Shown: positions 16,147 to 25,093 of the stretch, piece by piece
How positions within the stretch are numbered: position 1 is the first letter of the stretch
Layout: each line of letters starts with the position of its first letter
DNA from: Lysinibacillus sp. FJAT-14745
Lineage (GTDB): Bacteria; Bacillota; Bacilli; Bacillales_A; Planococcaceae
Assembly (NCBI RefSeq): GCF_001275675.1
Contig: NZ_LITM01000005.1
Coordinates: forward strand, 130,957 to 171,126
Direction of reading: 5' to 3'
DNA length: 40,170 bases
Position numbers and translations under genes: made by a program
Notes under the pieces: generated by a model
Databases searched by the model: none
What the model was told of the DNA's origin: nothing
Seen by the model: the letters and a program-made list of their open reading frames with translations, nothing else

Positions 16147-17444
16147 TATACGCCCTTCTCTGTAGGTAAAATTTTAAAGACAGTTTGTTGAGATTCACCT
16201 TGAATTGAAGTAAATGCTTTTTTCAAATCTTCAATCGTTAGTTCCTCTAGTACAGGCACAACATCGAACAAATTCATATCATTAAATGAATAACGTGTAA
16301 ATTGGTTGGCGATAAATTCAATAGAATTCAGTGCACGTAGGAAGAAACCTATTTTTTTACGCTTCACTCGTTCTAAATCTGCACTTTCAAATTGTGCATC
16401 TCCATCATACTTTGCTAATTCTTCCTTAATAGCTTTCTCTAATGCAGCCGGTTCTGTAGAATCTGAGCCAATCATTGCAAAACCAAAGCCATTTTCTAAC
16501 GTGAAATCAAATGCATACGTTTCATCAATTAAGCCATCTTCATAGACATCCTCATAAAATTTAGATGTACGTCCAAAAATAAGTTCAAGTGCAATTTGAA
16601 CAGACAGCTCATGTTTTAACATGTCACGACCAGAAAGATTTGTTTCTTTTGCTTTTAAGCCGATATAGACCTTAGGCTTTTGTACATCCATATGCAACTC
16701 ACGTTCTTTAATAGCAACCTCAGTCGGCTCTTTATCAAAGAAGCGTTGAATTGGTGTTGGTTCAGGGAATTCTTTTTTGTCTTGATTGTCACGAATAAAC
16801 GTCATCATTTCATTAGGATCTACTGCGCCTATGACAAACAATAACATATTGGACGGATGATAAAATGTATTGTAGCACGTGTATAAATGGTCCGCTGTAA
16901 TGCCATCAATCGTCTCTATTGTACCAGCGATATCAATTTTTACTGGGTGATTTTGATACATATTTTCGATTGTACCAAAATAGAGGCGCCAATCTGGCTG
17001 ATCGTCGTACATCGTAATTTCCTGACCAATAATGCCCTTCTCTTTATTGACAGTTGCTTCTGTAAAGTAAGGCTCTTGAACAAAATTTAATAATGTTTCT
17101 GTACTGTTATAAATATTGTTCGTCGAAGAAAATAAATACGCTGTACGTGTAAATGATGTAAAGGCATTGGCTGAAGCACCGAATTCACTAAACTTTTGGA
17201 AGACATCTCCATCTTCTTTTTCAAACATTTTATGCTCTAAAAAGTGAGCAATGCCATCTGGTACTGTAATGCTATCCGTCTCACCAATCGGCACAAATGT
17301 ACGATCAACAGAACCGTACTTAGTTGTAAACGTCACAAACGTTTTTGAAAAACCTTTTTTCGGTAAAATATAGACATCTAAGCCATTCTCTAATTTTTCA
17401 TAATACAATGTTTCATCTAATTGCTTGAATCCAATTGTTTTCAT
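16146..17444 (-). CDS. ymfH: M16 family zinc peptidase (YmfH)
   Basis: A 432-residue insulinase-type (M16) peptidase with the inverted zinc motif HFLEH (H67, E70, H71) in the N-terminal half. It pairs with the YmfF product, which lacks the motif, presumably as a two-subunit M16 enzyme. The ATG at 17444 (MKTIGFKQLD) overlaps the ymfF stop by four bases (ATGA); AAAGGAG lies about 11 bases upstream. A longer frame from 17468 would contain that ribosome site and is rejected. Confidence 0.93.
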   Translation of the reverse strand: MKTIGFKQLDETLYYEKLENGLDVYILPKKGFSKTFVTFTTKYGSVDRTFVPIGETDSITVPDGIAHFLEHKMFEKEDGDVFQKFSEFGASANAFTSFTRTAYLFSSTNNIYNSTETLLNFVQEPYFTEATVNKEKGIIGQEITMYDDQPDWRLYFGTIENMYQNHPVKIDIAGTIETIDGITADHLYTCYNTFYHPSNMLLFVIGAVDPNEMMTFIRDNQDKKEFPEPTPIQRFFDKEPTEVAIKERELHMDVQKPKVYIGLKAKETNLSGRDMLKHELSVQIALELIFGRTSKFYEDVYEDGLIDETYAFDFTLENGFGFAMIGSDSTEPAALEKAIKEELAKYDGDAQFESADLERVKRKKIGFFLRALNSIEFIANQFTRYSFNDMNLFDVVPVLEELTIEDLKKAFTSIQGESQQTVFKILPTEKGV

Positions 17445-18712
17445 TGTGCGGCTTGCTCCTTTCCACATAAGAAATAGACCGCTTCTAGCTGTACTTGCTT
17501 CGCCATTTCAACAATATCTTCCTTGGTTACGGCTTTCCATTTATTTGCCCAAGCTTCAACAGAGAACTCCTCGGGTAAATCTTTATATTGGTCAAAAATT
17601 TCTATTTGTCCTCGAGCAGAATCCAATGCTTCTTTTAGCTGATTCGTCAACATTGCCTTTGTTTGCTCTATTTCCAAATCTGTAATATCGCCTGCTTGCA
17701 TAACAGTAAGTTGTTCCTTAATTAGTGAGAACGCTTTTTCTTCATTCTTTGGTTCAATCCCAGACACAACAAAGACTAAGCCATAATGTGACGCATATGA
17801 GCTAGACGCATAGTAAGCTAAACTTTCCTTTTCACGAACATTCATAAATAATTTGGCATGAGGATAACCACCGAACACGCCGTTAAAGATTTGCATTTTA
17901 GTGAAATCCGGGTCACCAAATCGTACTGGTGTACTAAAGCCAATATGCAGCTTTCCTTGCTTCATTTCTTGTTGTTCACGTACATAATCGTTTTGTGGAT
18001 GCTGTTGCGGAAGCACAGCTGGGATTTCTTCAGGCGTACGATCAGTAAATGGTAGCGCTTTTTTTAGTTTCGCTACGATGTCGTCTTCATTGATATCACC
18101 CGCGACATAAATGTCAATTTTATCATTAGCAAGCATGGATTGGTATGCTTCAAATAATGATGCAGGGGTTATTTTTTGAATGTCCTCGACAGTTCCGTTA
18201 GCAGAAATAGAGGCTGGTTCATTTGGGCGTAAAATTTGTTGAAGACGTTGCTGCGCAAAACGAGATTTATCGTCAAAAATAGACTCAATACGCTGAATGA
18301 CCGTTTTCTTTTCACGCTCTACAATAGATTCCTTAAATACACCGTTTTCTAAATTCGGTCCAAATATTGCTGTGTGCAATAAACCGAGTACCTCGTTTAA
18401 AACACTTGTATTTGCCAAAAAATGATCATTAACGGCTTCTACATTCATCAGTACTGTATGTTCATTACCACGTTTAGATGTGTCAAAATACAACACTGTG
18501 CCATACAAGTCATCCAAGAAACCTCGGAATGCAGCTGTTGTCTTATATTTTTCATTACTGTGTTGCAATACATTTGTTAACACAGTGCGTTCAGACGCAT
18601 TTGTAGCCGTTAATGCTCTTCTCCATTTAATTGAAAAATTCACGGTTTTAAATTGGGTCGTTTGTCGGATATGCAAATTGACACCTTTTGCAAAAGGTAT
18701 TGTTTTAAACAT
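17441..18712 (-). CDS. ymfF: M16 family peptidase-like subunit (YmfF)
   Basis: A 423-residue M16-fold protein without an intact HxxEH: the corresponding region reads VLQHSNEKYKTT. In this family such subunits form the non-catalytic half of a clam-shell dimer with the active partner, here YmfH. The start at 18712 (MFKTIPFAKGVNLHI) has AAGGAGGG upstream. It leads the ymfF-ymfH-ymfI-ymfJ transcript, with very tight spacing to its neighbours. Confidence 0.93.
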   Translation of the reverse strand: MFKTIPFAKGVNLHIRQTTQFKTVNFSIKWRRALTATNASERTVLTNVLQHSNEKYKTTAAFRGFLDDLYGTVLYFDTSKRGNEHTVLMNVEAVNDHFLANTSVLNEVLGLLHTAIFGPNLENGVFKESIVEREKKTVIQRIESIFDDKSRFAQQRLQQILRPNEPASISANGTVEDIQKITPASLFEAYQSMLANDKIDIYVAGDINEDDIVAKLKKALPFTDRTPEEIPAVLPQQHPQNDYVREQQEMKQGKLHIGFSTPVRFGDPDFTKMQIFNGVFGGYPHAKLFMNVREKESLAYYASSSYASHYGLVFVVSGIEPKNEEKAFSLIKEQLTVMQAGDITDLEIEQTKAMLTNQLKEALDSARGQIEIFDQYKDLPEEFSVEAWANKWKAVTKEDIVEMAKQVQLEAVYFLCGKEQAAQ

Positions 18713-18918
18713 ATATAGAACCCTCCTTATCTTTCTTAATATAACAAAGTACTACACATACTATACATGTCTATTGTCTATAATTGCAAAAAGAATCCAA
18801 AGTATGTATATGAAAACTGAAAAATTACTTTTGCTGATTAATTAACCTGTTCATATTAGCAAGTAAAGATTAACCTCTAACCATTATTTTCCCAAACACT
18901 TAAAATATGTACAAGGAA

Positions 18919-18946
18919 AAAGACTGAGCATTTTCGCCCAGTCTTT
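18919..18946 (-). terminator. Terminator of the nucleoside importer operon
   Basis: AAAGACTG (18919-18926) and CAGTCTTT (18939-18946), extended by an inner GC/GC pair, with TTTTT on the minus strand. It follows nupQ by 22 bases. Confidence 0.8.
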
Positions 18947-18968
18947 AGTGTAAATAATTGTCTGTTTT

Positions 18969-19928
18969 TTAGCGTTTACCCTTAATATAAGGTTGGCCAC
19001 TAGCTTTTGGTGCACTTGCTTTACCAATAAATCCTGCTAATGCAAAAATAGTTAAGACGTACGGTAAAATTTGTAAGTACACGGCAGGAATATCTTGAAT
19101 GTAAGGAATTCCGCTTCCTGCAATACTTAACGTTTGCGCTACACCAAAGAATAATGCTGCACCTAATGCACCGATTGGATGCCATTTCCCGAAAATCATT
19201 GCGGCAATCGCCATAAAGCCTTGACCCGCAATTGTTGCATGTGAGAAATTAAGTGTAATTGATTGTGCGTATACTGCACCACCAAGACCACCTAATGCAC
19301 CAGAGATAACAACAGCAATATAGCGCATTCTATTAACATTTACGCCCATCGTATCTGCAGCCATTGGATGTTCACCGACAGCACGTAAACGTAACCCAAA
19401 TGGTGTTTTATAAATGATAAACCATGCCCCAATAGCTACTGCAAAAGCTAAAATTGACGTACTATAGACATCACGGAATAATAATGGACCAAAGAACGGG
19501 ATATCCTGTAAATAAGGGATACCAAAACGGTCTATTGATCGGGTAATCATATCTGTTTGACCTTTATCATAAATCATTTTCACTAAGAATACGGATACTG
19601 CTAAACCTAATAAGTTAATAGCAACCCCCGATACCGTTTGATCGGCACGGAAGGAAATAGACGCAACTGCATGGAGAAGTGAGAAGATTCCCCCAACAAT
19701 GACAGCTGCCAGCATTGCCACCCAAACTGTTGCTGTACCAAATGTTGAAGCATATTCTAAGTTGACATAAATACCAACAAATGCACCAACAATCATTAAA
19801 CCTTCAAGTCCGATGTTTACTACACCAGAACGTTCAGAGAATACGCCGCCGATTGCTGTAAAGATTAAAGGTGTTGCATAAAGAATTGCAGAAGGGATGA
19901 TGAAATATAACATTTCTAAAAAGCTCAT
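18969..19928 (-). CDS. nupQ: Nucleoside ABC importer permease (NupQ type)
   Basis: A 319-residue BPD_transp_2 permease with 8-10 hydrophobic helices. The N-terminal GGVFSERSGVVNIGLEGLMI is a hallmark of BMP-linked nucleoside/sugar permeases, as is TPFGLRLRAVGEHPMAADTMGV in the EAA-like loop. It forms a heterodimeric channel with NupP, driven by NupO and fed by NupN. It starts one base after the nupP stop and ends the operon. Confidence 0.94.
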   Translation of the reverse strand: MSFLEMLYFIIPSAILYATPLIFTAIGGVFSERSGVVNIGLEGLMIVGAFVGIYVNLEYASTFGTATVWVAMLAAVIVGGIFSLLHAVASISFRADQTVSGVAINLLGLAVSVFLVKMIYDKGQTDMITRSIDRFGIPYLQDIPFFGPLLFRDVYSTSILAFAVAIGAWFIIYKTPFGLRLRAVGEHPMAADTMGVNVNRMRYIAVVISGALGGLGGAVYAQSITLNFSHATIAGQGFMAIAAMIFGKWHPIGALGAALFFGVAQTLSIAGSGIPYIQDIPAVYLQILPYVLTIFALAGFIGKASAPKASGQPYIKGKR

Positions 19929-19929
19929 G

Positions 19930-20976
19930 TTATTGCCCCTCCTTTTTCTTGCTCAATTTTTGTAATGCTACTCGTATGATATAGCCTGATGCTACAAAGA
20001 AAATAATTAACGCGATAATAATAGATACAATTTCCTCTGGAATACCCGCAGCATTCGGCATATTTAGCGCTCCGTATTTTAGTGAGCCGAATAATGAAGC
20101 CCCAAATACTACCCCTAGTGGTGTATTGGCACCAAGTAAGGCCACGGCGATACCATCGAAACCTATACCAGTAAAGCCTGCTTTAATAGAGGCGTTTCCG
20201 AAAGTACCTAGTGCCTCCATAGCACCACCAAGACCAGCAAACATACCTGAGATCGTCATAGCTAAAATAATGTTTTTGTTAACGTTCATACCAGCATAGT
20301 CTGCAGCATGCTTATTAAAGCCTACCGCTTTTAGCTCATATCCGCGTGTTGTTTTTTCTAAAATGAACCACATAACTACTACCATTAATAGTGCAACAAT
20401 GATCCCATAGTGAAGACTTGAATTGTCTGTAAGCTCTCTTAAAAACGGAGAACGTAACGATGCTGAATCATGAATTCGTTCTGTTTTAAAGCTACCGTCA
20501 GACAATTTTTTAATCACTGCATTCGCAATATAAAGCGCAGTATAGTTTAACATAATTGTCGCTATAACTTCGTGAACTTTAAATTTCGCTTTTAAGAAAC
20601 CTGCAATAAAGGCCCATAATGCACCTGCAGCAGCTGCTGCAAGCAATGCTAATGGTAAGTGAATGATTTTAGGTAATTCAAACGCATATCCTACCCAAGC
20701 TGCTGCTAGCCAACCTAAGATTAACTGACCTTCAACACCAATGTTGAATAAACCTGTGCGGAAGGCAAATGCTACCGCAAGACCCGCCAATATGTACGGT
20801 GTTATTTGACGGATTGTGTTCCCAATTGAATATGAATCTCCAAAAATACCTGTCCAAAGGGCGCTATATCCTTGTACTGGGTCATAGCCGCTGACTACCA
20901 TTACAATAGCACCAACAATTAAACCGATAATAATAGAGATGATAGGAACGAGTATATTAATGACACGATTTGACAT
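19930..20976 (-). CDS. nupP: Nucleoside ABC importer permease (NupP type)
   Basis: A 348-residue BPD_transp_2 permease. Conserved family segments are FAFRTGLFNIGVEGQLILG and the coupling loop with TTRGYELKAVGFNKHAADYAGM; many hydrophobic helices are visible. Its ATG overlaps the nupO stop by one base (TAATG), so translation is likely coupled. Partner of NupQ in the membrane. Confidence 0.94.
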   Translation of the reverse strand: MSNRVINILVPIISIIIGLIVGAIVMVVSGYDPVQGYSALWTGIFGDSYSIGNTIRQITPYILAGLAVAFAFRTGLFNIGVEGQLILGWLAAAWVGYAFELPKIIHLPLALLAAAAAGALWAFIAGFLKAKFKVHEVIATIMLNYTALYIANAVIKKLSDGSFKTERIHDSASLRSPFLRELTDNSSLHYGIIVALLMVVVMWFILEKTTRGYELKAVGFNKHAADYAGMNVNKNIILAMTISGMFAGLGGAMEALGTFGNASIKAGFTGIGFDGIAVALLGANTPLGVVFGASLFGSLKYGALNMPNAAGIPEEIVSIIIALIIFFVASGYIIRVALQKLSKKKEGQ

Positions 20977-22523
20977 TAGTCGTTCCCCTCCTTCGCATCA
21001 TTCATGTTATTTTTACTACTTTGTCCTGCCATTAATAGACCAAGTTCTTGTTCTGTCGTTTCTTTTGGATTTAACTCATCAACAATTTGACCATCATAAA
21101 TAACTGCGATACGGTCCGAAACATTCATGACTTCATCTAATTCAAATGAAATTAACAGTACTGCTTTTCCTTTATCACGTTGCTCGATAAGACGAGAGTG
21201 AATAAATTCAATAGCACCTACGTCAAGACCACGTGTTGGTAAAGCAGCGATCAATAAATCTGGATTACGATCAATTTCACGGCCGATAATTGCTTTTTGC
21301 TGGTTACCACCTGAAAGGGCACGTGCTGGAGTCATTTCGCCATTACCAGTACGTACATCATATTCCTTAATGATTTGGCGTGCTTTTTCAGATACTTTCT
21401 TGTAGTCCATGACAAAGCCTTTAGCGATTGGAGACTGATAATATGTTTGTAGTGCGATATTATGACCTATTGGGAAATCTAATACTAAACCATGCTTATG
21501 GCGATCTTGTGGGATATGCCCAACGCCTTCCTCAGTAATTTTTCGAGGTTTCATATTTGTAATATCAGTGCCATTTAATTTAACATGTCCACTTTTTACT
21601 TTACGAAGGCCAGTAATGGCTTCGATTAACTCGGATTGTCCGTTACCATCGATACCCGCAATACCAACAATCTCACCTTTGCGTACTTTTAAGTTCAAAC
21701 CTTTTACTTTATCGATATTACGATAGTCTGTAACAACCAATTTTTCAATTGTAAGTACTTCATCAGTTGGTTTTGCTTCTGTTTTTTCTGTTTTAAATTC
21801 GACTTGGCGACCAACCATCATTTCAGCTAGTTGGTTAGGATTTGTTTCAGCAGTTATTACTGTTCCAATCCCTTCCCCTTTTCGGATAATCGTCACACGG
21901 TCAGATACTTCCATAATTTCTTTTAGCTTATGGGTAATTAAAATAATGGATTTGCCCTCTGCAATTAAGCGGCGCATTATTTGAATAAGCTCTGTAATCT
22001 CCTGTGGTGTTAAAGATGCAGTAGGTTCGTCAAAGATTAAAATTTCTGCACCACGGTATAGTGTTTTTAAAATTTCAACACGCTGTTGCATCCCCACAGT
22101 AATATCTTCGATTTTGGCATATGGATCAACATCTAAACCATATTTTTCAGAAAGTGCTTGAACTTTCTTTGCCGCATTTTTAATATTAATAACACCCATT
22201 TTTGTAGGCTCAGAACCTAAAATAATATTCTCTGTTACTGTAAAATTTTCCACCAGCATAAAGTGTTGATGGACCATACCAATCCCTAAATCATTGGCCA
22301 CATTTGGGTTTGTAATTTTAACAGCCTTCCCACGAACTCGAATTTCGCCACCCTCTGGTTGATACAAACCAAAAAGGACGTTCATTAAAGTCGATTTACC
22401 TGCACCATTTTCACCTAGTAATGCATGGATTTCGCCTTTTTTCAGTTGGAGGGTGATGTTATTATTCGCCACGAAATTACCGAATTCTTTTCGGATTCCT
22501 AGCATCTCAATCACGTGTTCCAA
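20976..22523 (-). CDS. nupO: Nucleoside ABC importer ATPase with two ABC domains (NupO type)
   Basis: A 515-residue duplicated ATPase. The first domain has Walker A GENGAGKST (38-46), signature VGMQQRVEIL and Walker B LIFDEPT. The second has a degenerate Walker A, GIDGNGQSE, with Q in place of lysine, as is normal for RbsA/NupO-type proteins, and signature LSGGNQQKAI. The start is TTG at 22523, with AAGGGAGT seven bases upstream; a TTG 11 codons earlier has no such site and would add residues the family lacks. It lies 514 bases after nupN, with a stem-loop in between that could lower its expression relative to the binding protein. Confidence 0.94.
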   Translation of the reverse strand: MEHVIEMLGIRKEFGNFVANNNITLQLKKGEIHALLGENGAGKSTLMNVLFGLYQPEGGEIRVRGKAVKITNPNVANDLGIGMVHQHFMLVENFTVTENIILGSEPTKMGVINIKNAAKKVQALSEKYGLDVDPYAKIEDITVGMQQRVEILKTLYRGAEILIFDEPTASLTPQEITELIQIMRRLIAEGKSIILITHKLKEIMEVSDRVTIIRKGEGIGTVITAETNPNQLAEMMVGRQVEFKTEKTEAKPTDEVLTIEKLVVTDYRNIDKVKGLNLKVRKGEIVGIAGIDGNGQSELIEAITGLRKVKSGHVKLNGTDITNMKPRKITEEGVGHIPQDRHKHGLVLDFPIGHNIALQTYYQSPIAKGFVMDYKKVSEKARQIIKEYDVRTGNGEMTPARALSGGNQQKAIIGREIDRNPDLLIAALPTRGLDVGAIEFIHSRLIEQRDKGKAVLLISFELDEVMNVSDRIAVIYDGQIVDELNPKETTEQELGLLMAGQSSKNNMNDAKEGND

Positions 22524-22552
22524 TTTCGTCACTCCCTTAATAGGCACTTTTT

Positions 22553-22650
22553 TCAATTTCGCCTTGTGGCTGTCACTTTGCTTTCGCCACAGAAAACATG
22601 TGTTGCTGACGCTTCGTTAACACTCCGCTTTCGCACAGATTAACAATACG
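22553..22650. repeat. Palindromic repeat-like block upstream of nupO
   Basis: Shares TCAATTTCGCCTTG (22553-22566) with the rny-leader block at 9402-9415. It then forms short hairpins, TGTGGC/GCCACA and GTGTT/AACAC, and twice shows the CGAAAGC core on the minus strand. It is GC-richer than its neighbours. Probably another member of a dispersed intergenic repeat family; the limits are approximate. Confidence 0.4.
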
Positions 22651-22715
22651 TCCTGTTAATAATACTAGCTATAGTCACTGTTAGTTCAACGTTTTTCACA
22701 TAGCACAGCAATGAC

Positions 22716-22844
22716 TTAGCCAAAGGTCCCATCTTCGTTCAGCGGCATTATGTACCCTATTAACAAAAATTCATGCGTATCTTGTCCAACTAATAGAGGT
22801 AGATATTCTTCTGAATGAAAATAAATTAATACAGGAAAGGTCAT
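22716..22844 (-). CDS. Possible small protein, 42 residues, unknown
   Basis: An ATG at 22844 with GAAGAAAGG nine bases upstream opens a 42-codon frame ending in TAA. The product begins MTFPVLIYFHSEEYLPLLVG and ends PLNEDGTFG; it is acidic, with aromatic and leucine residues spread like a folded domain rather than like random AT-rich translation. I do not recognise it. It could be a real small gene between nupN and nupO or the surviving piece of a larger lost gene. Confidence 0.38.
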   Translation of the reverse strand: MTFPVLIYFHSEEYLPLLVGQDTHEFLLIGYIMPLNEDGTFG

Positions 22845-22988
22845 CGTTAGAAACCTTTCTTCTATCAACTTGTTACCATCATTACTATTCTTACGATAAA
22901 CTCATAGAAAAATTACTACCTCTATAGGTAAATAAATATGCTCTGATAGAGTATTGCAAATAGTCAAAATATAACGATAGATTGAAAA

Positions 22989-23026
22989 ATCATCATAAGG
23001 GCCTTCTTCAAGTCCCTTATGATGAT
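22989..23026 (-). terminator. Stem-loop after nupN, terminator or attenuator
   Basis: Perfect 13-bp arms (22989-23001 and 23014-23026) followed on the minus strand by five T, 12 bases after the nupN stop. Because the rest of the transporter lies downstream, partial read-through is likely, giving more binding protein than ATPase and permease. Confidence 0.8.
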
Positions 23027-23037
23027 CAAAAGGTGAA

Positions 23038-24126
23038 TTATTTTTTCACTTTTTCTGGAACCTTAATTTCACCCTTAGCAATTTTTTCTTTATATTCGTC
23101 AATGACAGTTTGTACGTCTGCTGGAATTGCACCGCGAGAATCTGCAAGCTTCACTCCGTCTTCAGCTAAACCATAAGTAAGTGTTTTACCGCCTGGGAAT
23201 TCACCTTTTTTCGCTTTGTTTGAAATATCAATTACTGCTGTGTTAACACCTTTTAACATAGAAGTTAAAGTTACATTTGTTTTATCGTCTATTTTACCTT
23301 CTTCGTATTGGTCAGCGTCAACACCAATTACCCATACATTTGCATTAGGGTCTTTTTTCTTACGTTCTTTTGCCTCAGAGAATACACCGTTACCAGTTGC
23401 ACCAGCAGCGTGGAAGATTACATCTACACCTGAAGAGTACATGCTGTTTGCAGTAATTTTACCAAGGTCAGCTTTATCGAATGCACCAGTATATTTTGAT
23501 TTGATTTCGATTTTTGGATTTACAGCTTTTGCACCTTCAACGAATCCAGCCTCGAAGCGGTTGATAACTGGAATATCTACGCCACCTACAAAACCGATTT
23601 TACCTGATTTAGACATTTTCGCAGCAGCTACACCAGCTAAGAAAGCGCCTTCTTGCTCTTTGAAAAGAACACTAACTACGTTGTCTGCTTTTACTTCAGC
23701 ATCGACTAATGCAAAATGTTTTTCTGGGTTGTCTGTAGCAACAGCTTCAACTGCGTCAGCCATCATGAAACCAATACCATAGATTAAGTTAAAGTCACGA
23801 CGTACTAATGCATTTAAATTTGAATCATAGTCTGCGTCTGATTTTGATTGTAAATAGTCGAAGCCTTTACCTTTTTCTAGGTTATGCTCTTTACCGTAAG
23901 CTTGAACACCTTCCCAAGCAGATTGGTTGAATGATTTATCATCAACACCACCTACATCAGTAACCATTGCTACTGAGAATGCTTTTTCTTTGTTGCTTTC
24001 GCCAGATGATGCATTTTCATTTTCTTTTTCTTTTGCAGGTTTTTCGTCTTTCGCACCACATGCACCTAAGATTGCACTTGCAGCTAAAACTGATGATAAT
24101 ACTAAGCCAAATTTACGTTTTTTCAT
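23038..24126 (-). CDS. nupN: BMP-family nucleoside-binding lipoprotein (NupN type)
   Basis: A 362-residue extracellular solute-binding lipoprotein. The signal peptide ends in the lipobox LGAC with the lipidated cysteine at C23, followed by a charged linker. The mature part has the BMP/PnrA family features [20 protein letters not shown] and [18 protein letters not shown]. It should capture purine or other nucleosides for the NupOPQ importer. The ATG at 24126 is preceded by a GGGGGG ribosome site. It starts 52 bases after ymfC, likely on the same transcript. Confidence 0.95.
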   Translation of the reverse strand: MKKRKFGLVLSSVLAASAILGACGAKDEKPAKEKENENASSGESNKEKAFSVAMVTDVGGVDDKSFNQSAWEGVQAYGKEHNLEKGKGFDYLQSKSDADYDSNLNALVRRDFNLIYGIGFMMADAVEAVATDNPEKHFALVDAEVKADNVVSVLFKEQEGAFLAGVAAAKMSKSGKIGFVGGVDIPVINRFEAGFVEGAKAVNPKIEIKSKYTGAFDKADLGKITANSMYSSGVDVIFHAAGATGNGVFSEAKERKKKDPNANVWVIGVDADQYEEGKIDDKTNVTLTSMLKGVNTAVIDISNKAKKGEFPGGKTLTYGLAEDGVKLADSRGAIPADVQTVIDEYKEKIAKGEIKVPEKVKK

Positions 24127-24178
24127 TGTATTAACCCCCCAAAGGTATTGTAATTAGCAGGAAAAAATTAGAAATGTT

Positions 24179-24907
24179 CTACACCCGTTTACGAACTACA
24201 TGGAAGCTGAATTTATCAGCTCGGAAATAATTTTTCGAATACAGCACTACTTGATCATGATCATCGTAATGCAACTGCTTTAATACTAAAAGAGCTGTTT
24301 CACGCCCGCAATTTAGAATCGGTGAAGCTTGCTCATGATACCCGATTGGATCAATATATGTAACAGCATAGGCAACATGAATTTTACCAGATTGTTCAAG
24401 TGCAGAGAAAAGTGAAACTTCCTTTTTTTCTACAAAGTCAGTTGGCAGGAAGCTTGCTGGTAATCTGTCTATGCAGTAAACTACCGGCTCACCATCCGCT
24501 GTTCTGACACGTTCAATTGTGAGTATTTTATCTTCGTCATCACATTGGAAGCGTTTTAAATCTTCCTCAGAAGGTATGCTTTCTGTCGCCTTTAAAAAAC
24601 GGGAACCGGGTTCCATACCTGCTGCCTCGATCATAGAAGAAATGCTCGATAAATGCTCGATGCCTGATGTAAACAACGGCTTAGGGTTGACAAATGTCCC
24701 CACCCCATGTCGACGCACGATAACATTTTCTTCTTCCAACAGTCGTAGCGCTTCTCTAAGTGTCGCTCGACTGACTCCTAGTGATTTCGATAATTCAAAC
24801 TCTGAAGGCAGTTTTTCATTTTCTTTAAAAACGCCTATTTCAATGTCAGACTTTAAACGATCAATTACTTGAAGATAGAGATGACGATGATCTGCTTTTA
24901 TAGTCAC
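24179..24907 (-). CDS. ymfC: GntR/HutC-family regulator (YmfC)
   Basis: A 242-residue regulator: N-terminal winged helix (about 1-70, with [19 protein letters not shown] and [19 protein letters not shown]) and a C-terminal UTRA ligand domain (about 90-235). The start is GTG at 24907 with GGTGGTG six bases upstream. It is directly followed by the nucleoside importer genes, so it may control nucleoside uptake in response to a small ligand; this is inference. A perfect palindrome, ATCAGACATCTGAT, lies 24 bases upstream of its start and is a good candidate for its own operator. Confidence 0.92.
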   Translation of the reverse strand: MTIKADHRHLYLQVIDRLKSDIEIGVFKENEKLPSEFELSKSLGVSRATLREALRLLEEENVIVRRHGVGTFVNPKPLFTSGIEHLSSISSMIEAAGMEPGSRFLKATESIPSEEDLKRFQCDDEDKILTIERVRTADGEPVVYCIDRLPASFLPTDFVEKKEVSLFSALEQSGKIHVAYAVTYIDPIGYHEQASPILNCGRETALLVLKQLHYDDHDQVVLYSKNYFRADKFSFHVVRKRV

Positions 24908-24930
24908 ATATATCACCACCAAAATCAGAG

Positions 24931-24944
24931 ATCAGACATCTGAT
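24931..24944. promoter_or_regulatory. Palindromic operator candidate upstream of ymfC
   Basis: ATCAGA-CA-TCTGAT has perfect 6-bp arms with a further direct half-site (ATCAGAG) immediately to its left. It lies between the predicted promoter (24972-25000) and the ymfC start, where a bound GntR-type protein would block transcription. Confidence 0.55.
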
Positions 24945-24971
24945 GTACAACATTCCTACTAATCGTTCATT

Positions 24972-25000
24972 AATATAACATTTTTATAGACTGAAAGCAA
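24972..25000 (-). promoter_or_regulatory. Possible sigma-A promoter of ymfC-nup operon
   Basis: On the minus strand TTGCTT (25000-24995), a 17-base spacer and TATATT (24977-24972). The -35 part overlaps the downstream arm of the spoIIIE stem-loop. Confidence 0.45.
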
Positions 25001-25024
25001 TTACACCTTAGCGTAATTGCTTTC
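24993..25024 (-). terminator. Stem-loop after spoIIIE
   Basis: Perfect 12-bp arms, GAAAGCAATTAC and GTAATTGCTTTC, with an eight-base loop. No T-run follows on the minus strand, so termination may be weak or the hairpin may protect the mRNA end. Confidence 0.5.
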
Positions 25025-25093
25025 GAATTTTGAAAGAATTTGAGCCTGCTCAATGTATACAATATTATTTGAGTTTTTGTCGTTATTTTGGCA

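Larger units (their letters stand above)
22524..23037. other. 514-base region between nupN and nupO
   Basis: On the minus strand it holds a terminator-like hairpin just after nupN (22989-23026), a 42-codon ORF with a ribosome site (22716-22844) and a palindromic repeat-like block next to nupO (22553-22650). B. subtilis nupN and nupO are much closer, so this looks like inserted material. No strong promoter seen. Confidence 0.5.

Noticed and set aside
23216..23782. 188-codon open frame on the plus strand
   Set aside because: It lies wholly antisense to nupN, whose lipoprotein and BMP motifs are unmistakable; the serine/threonine-rich product is typical of a shadow frame.
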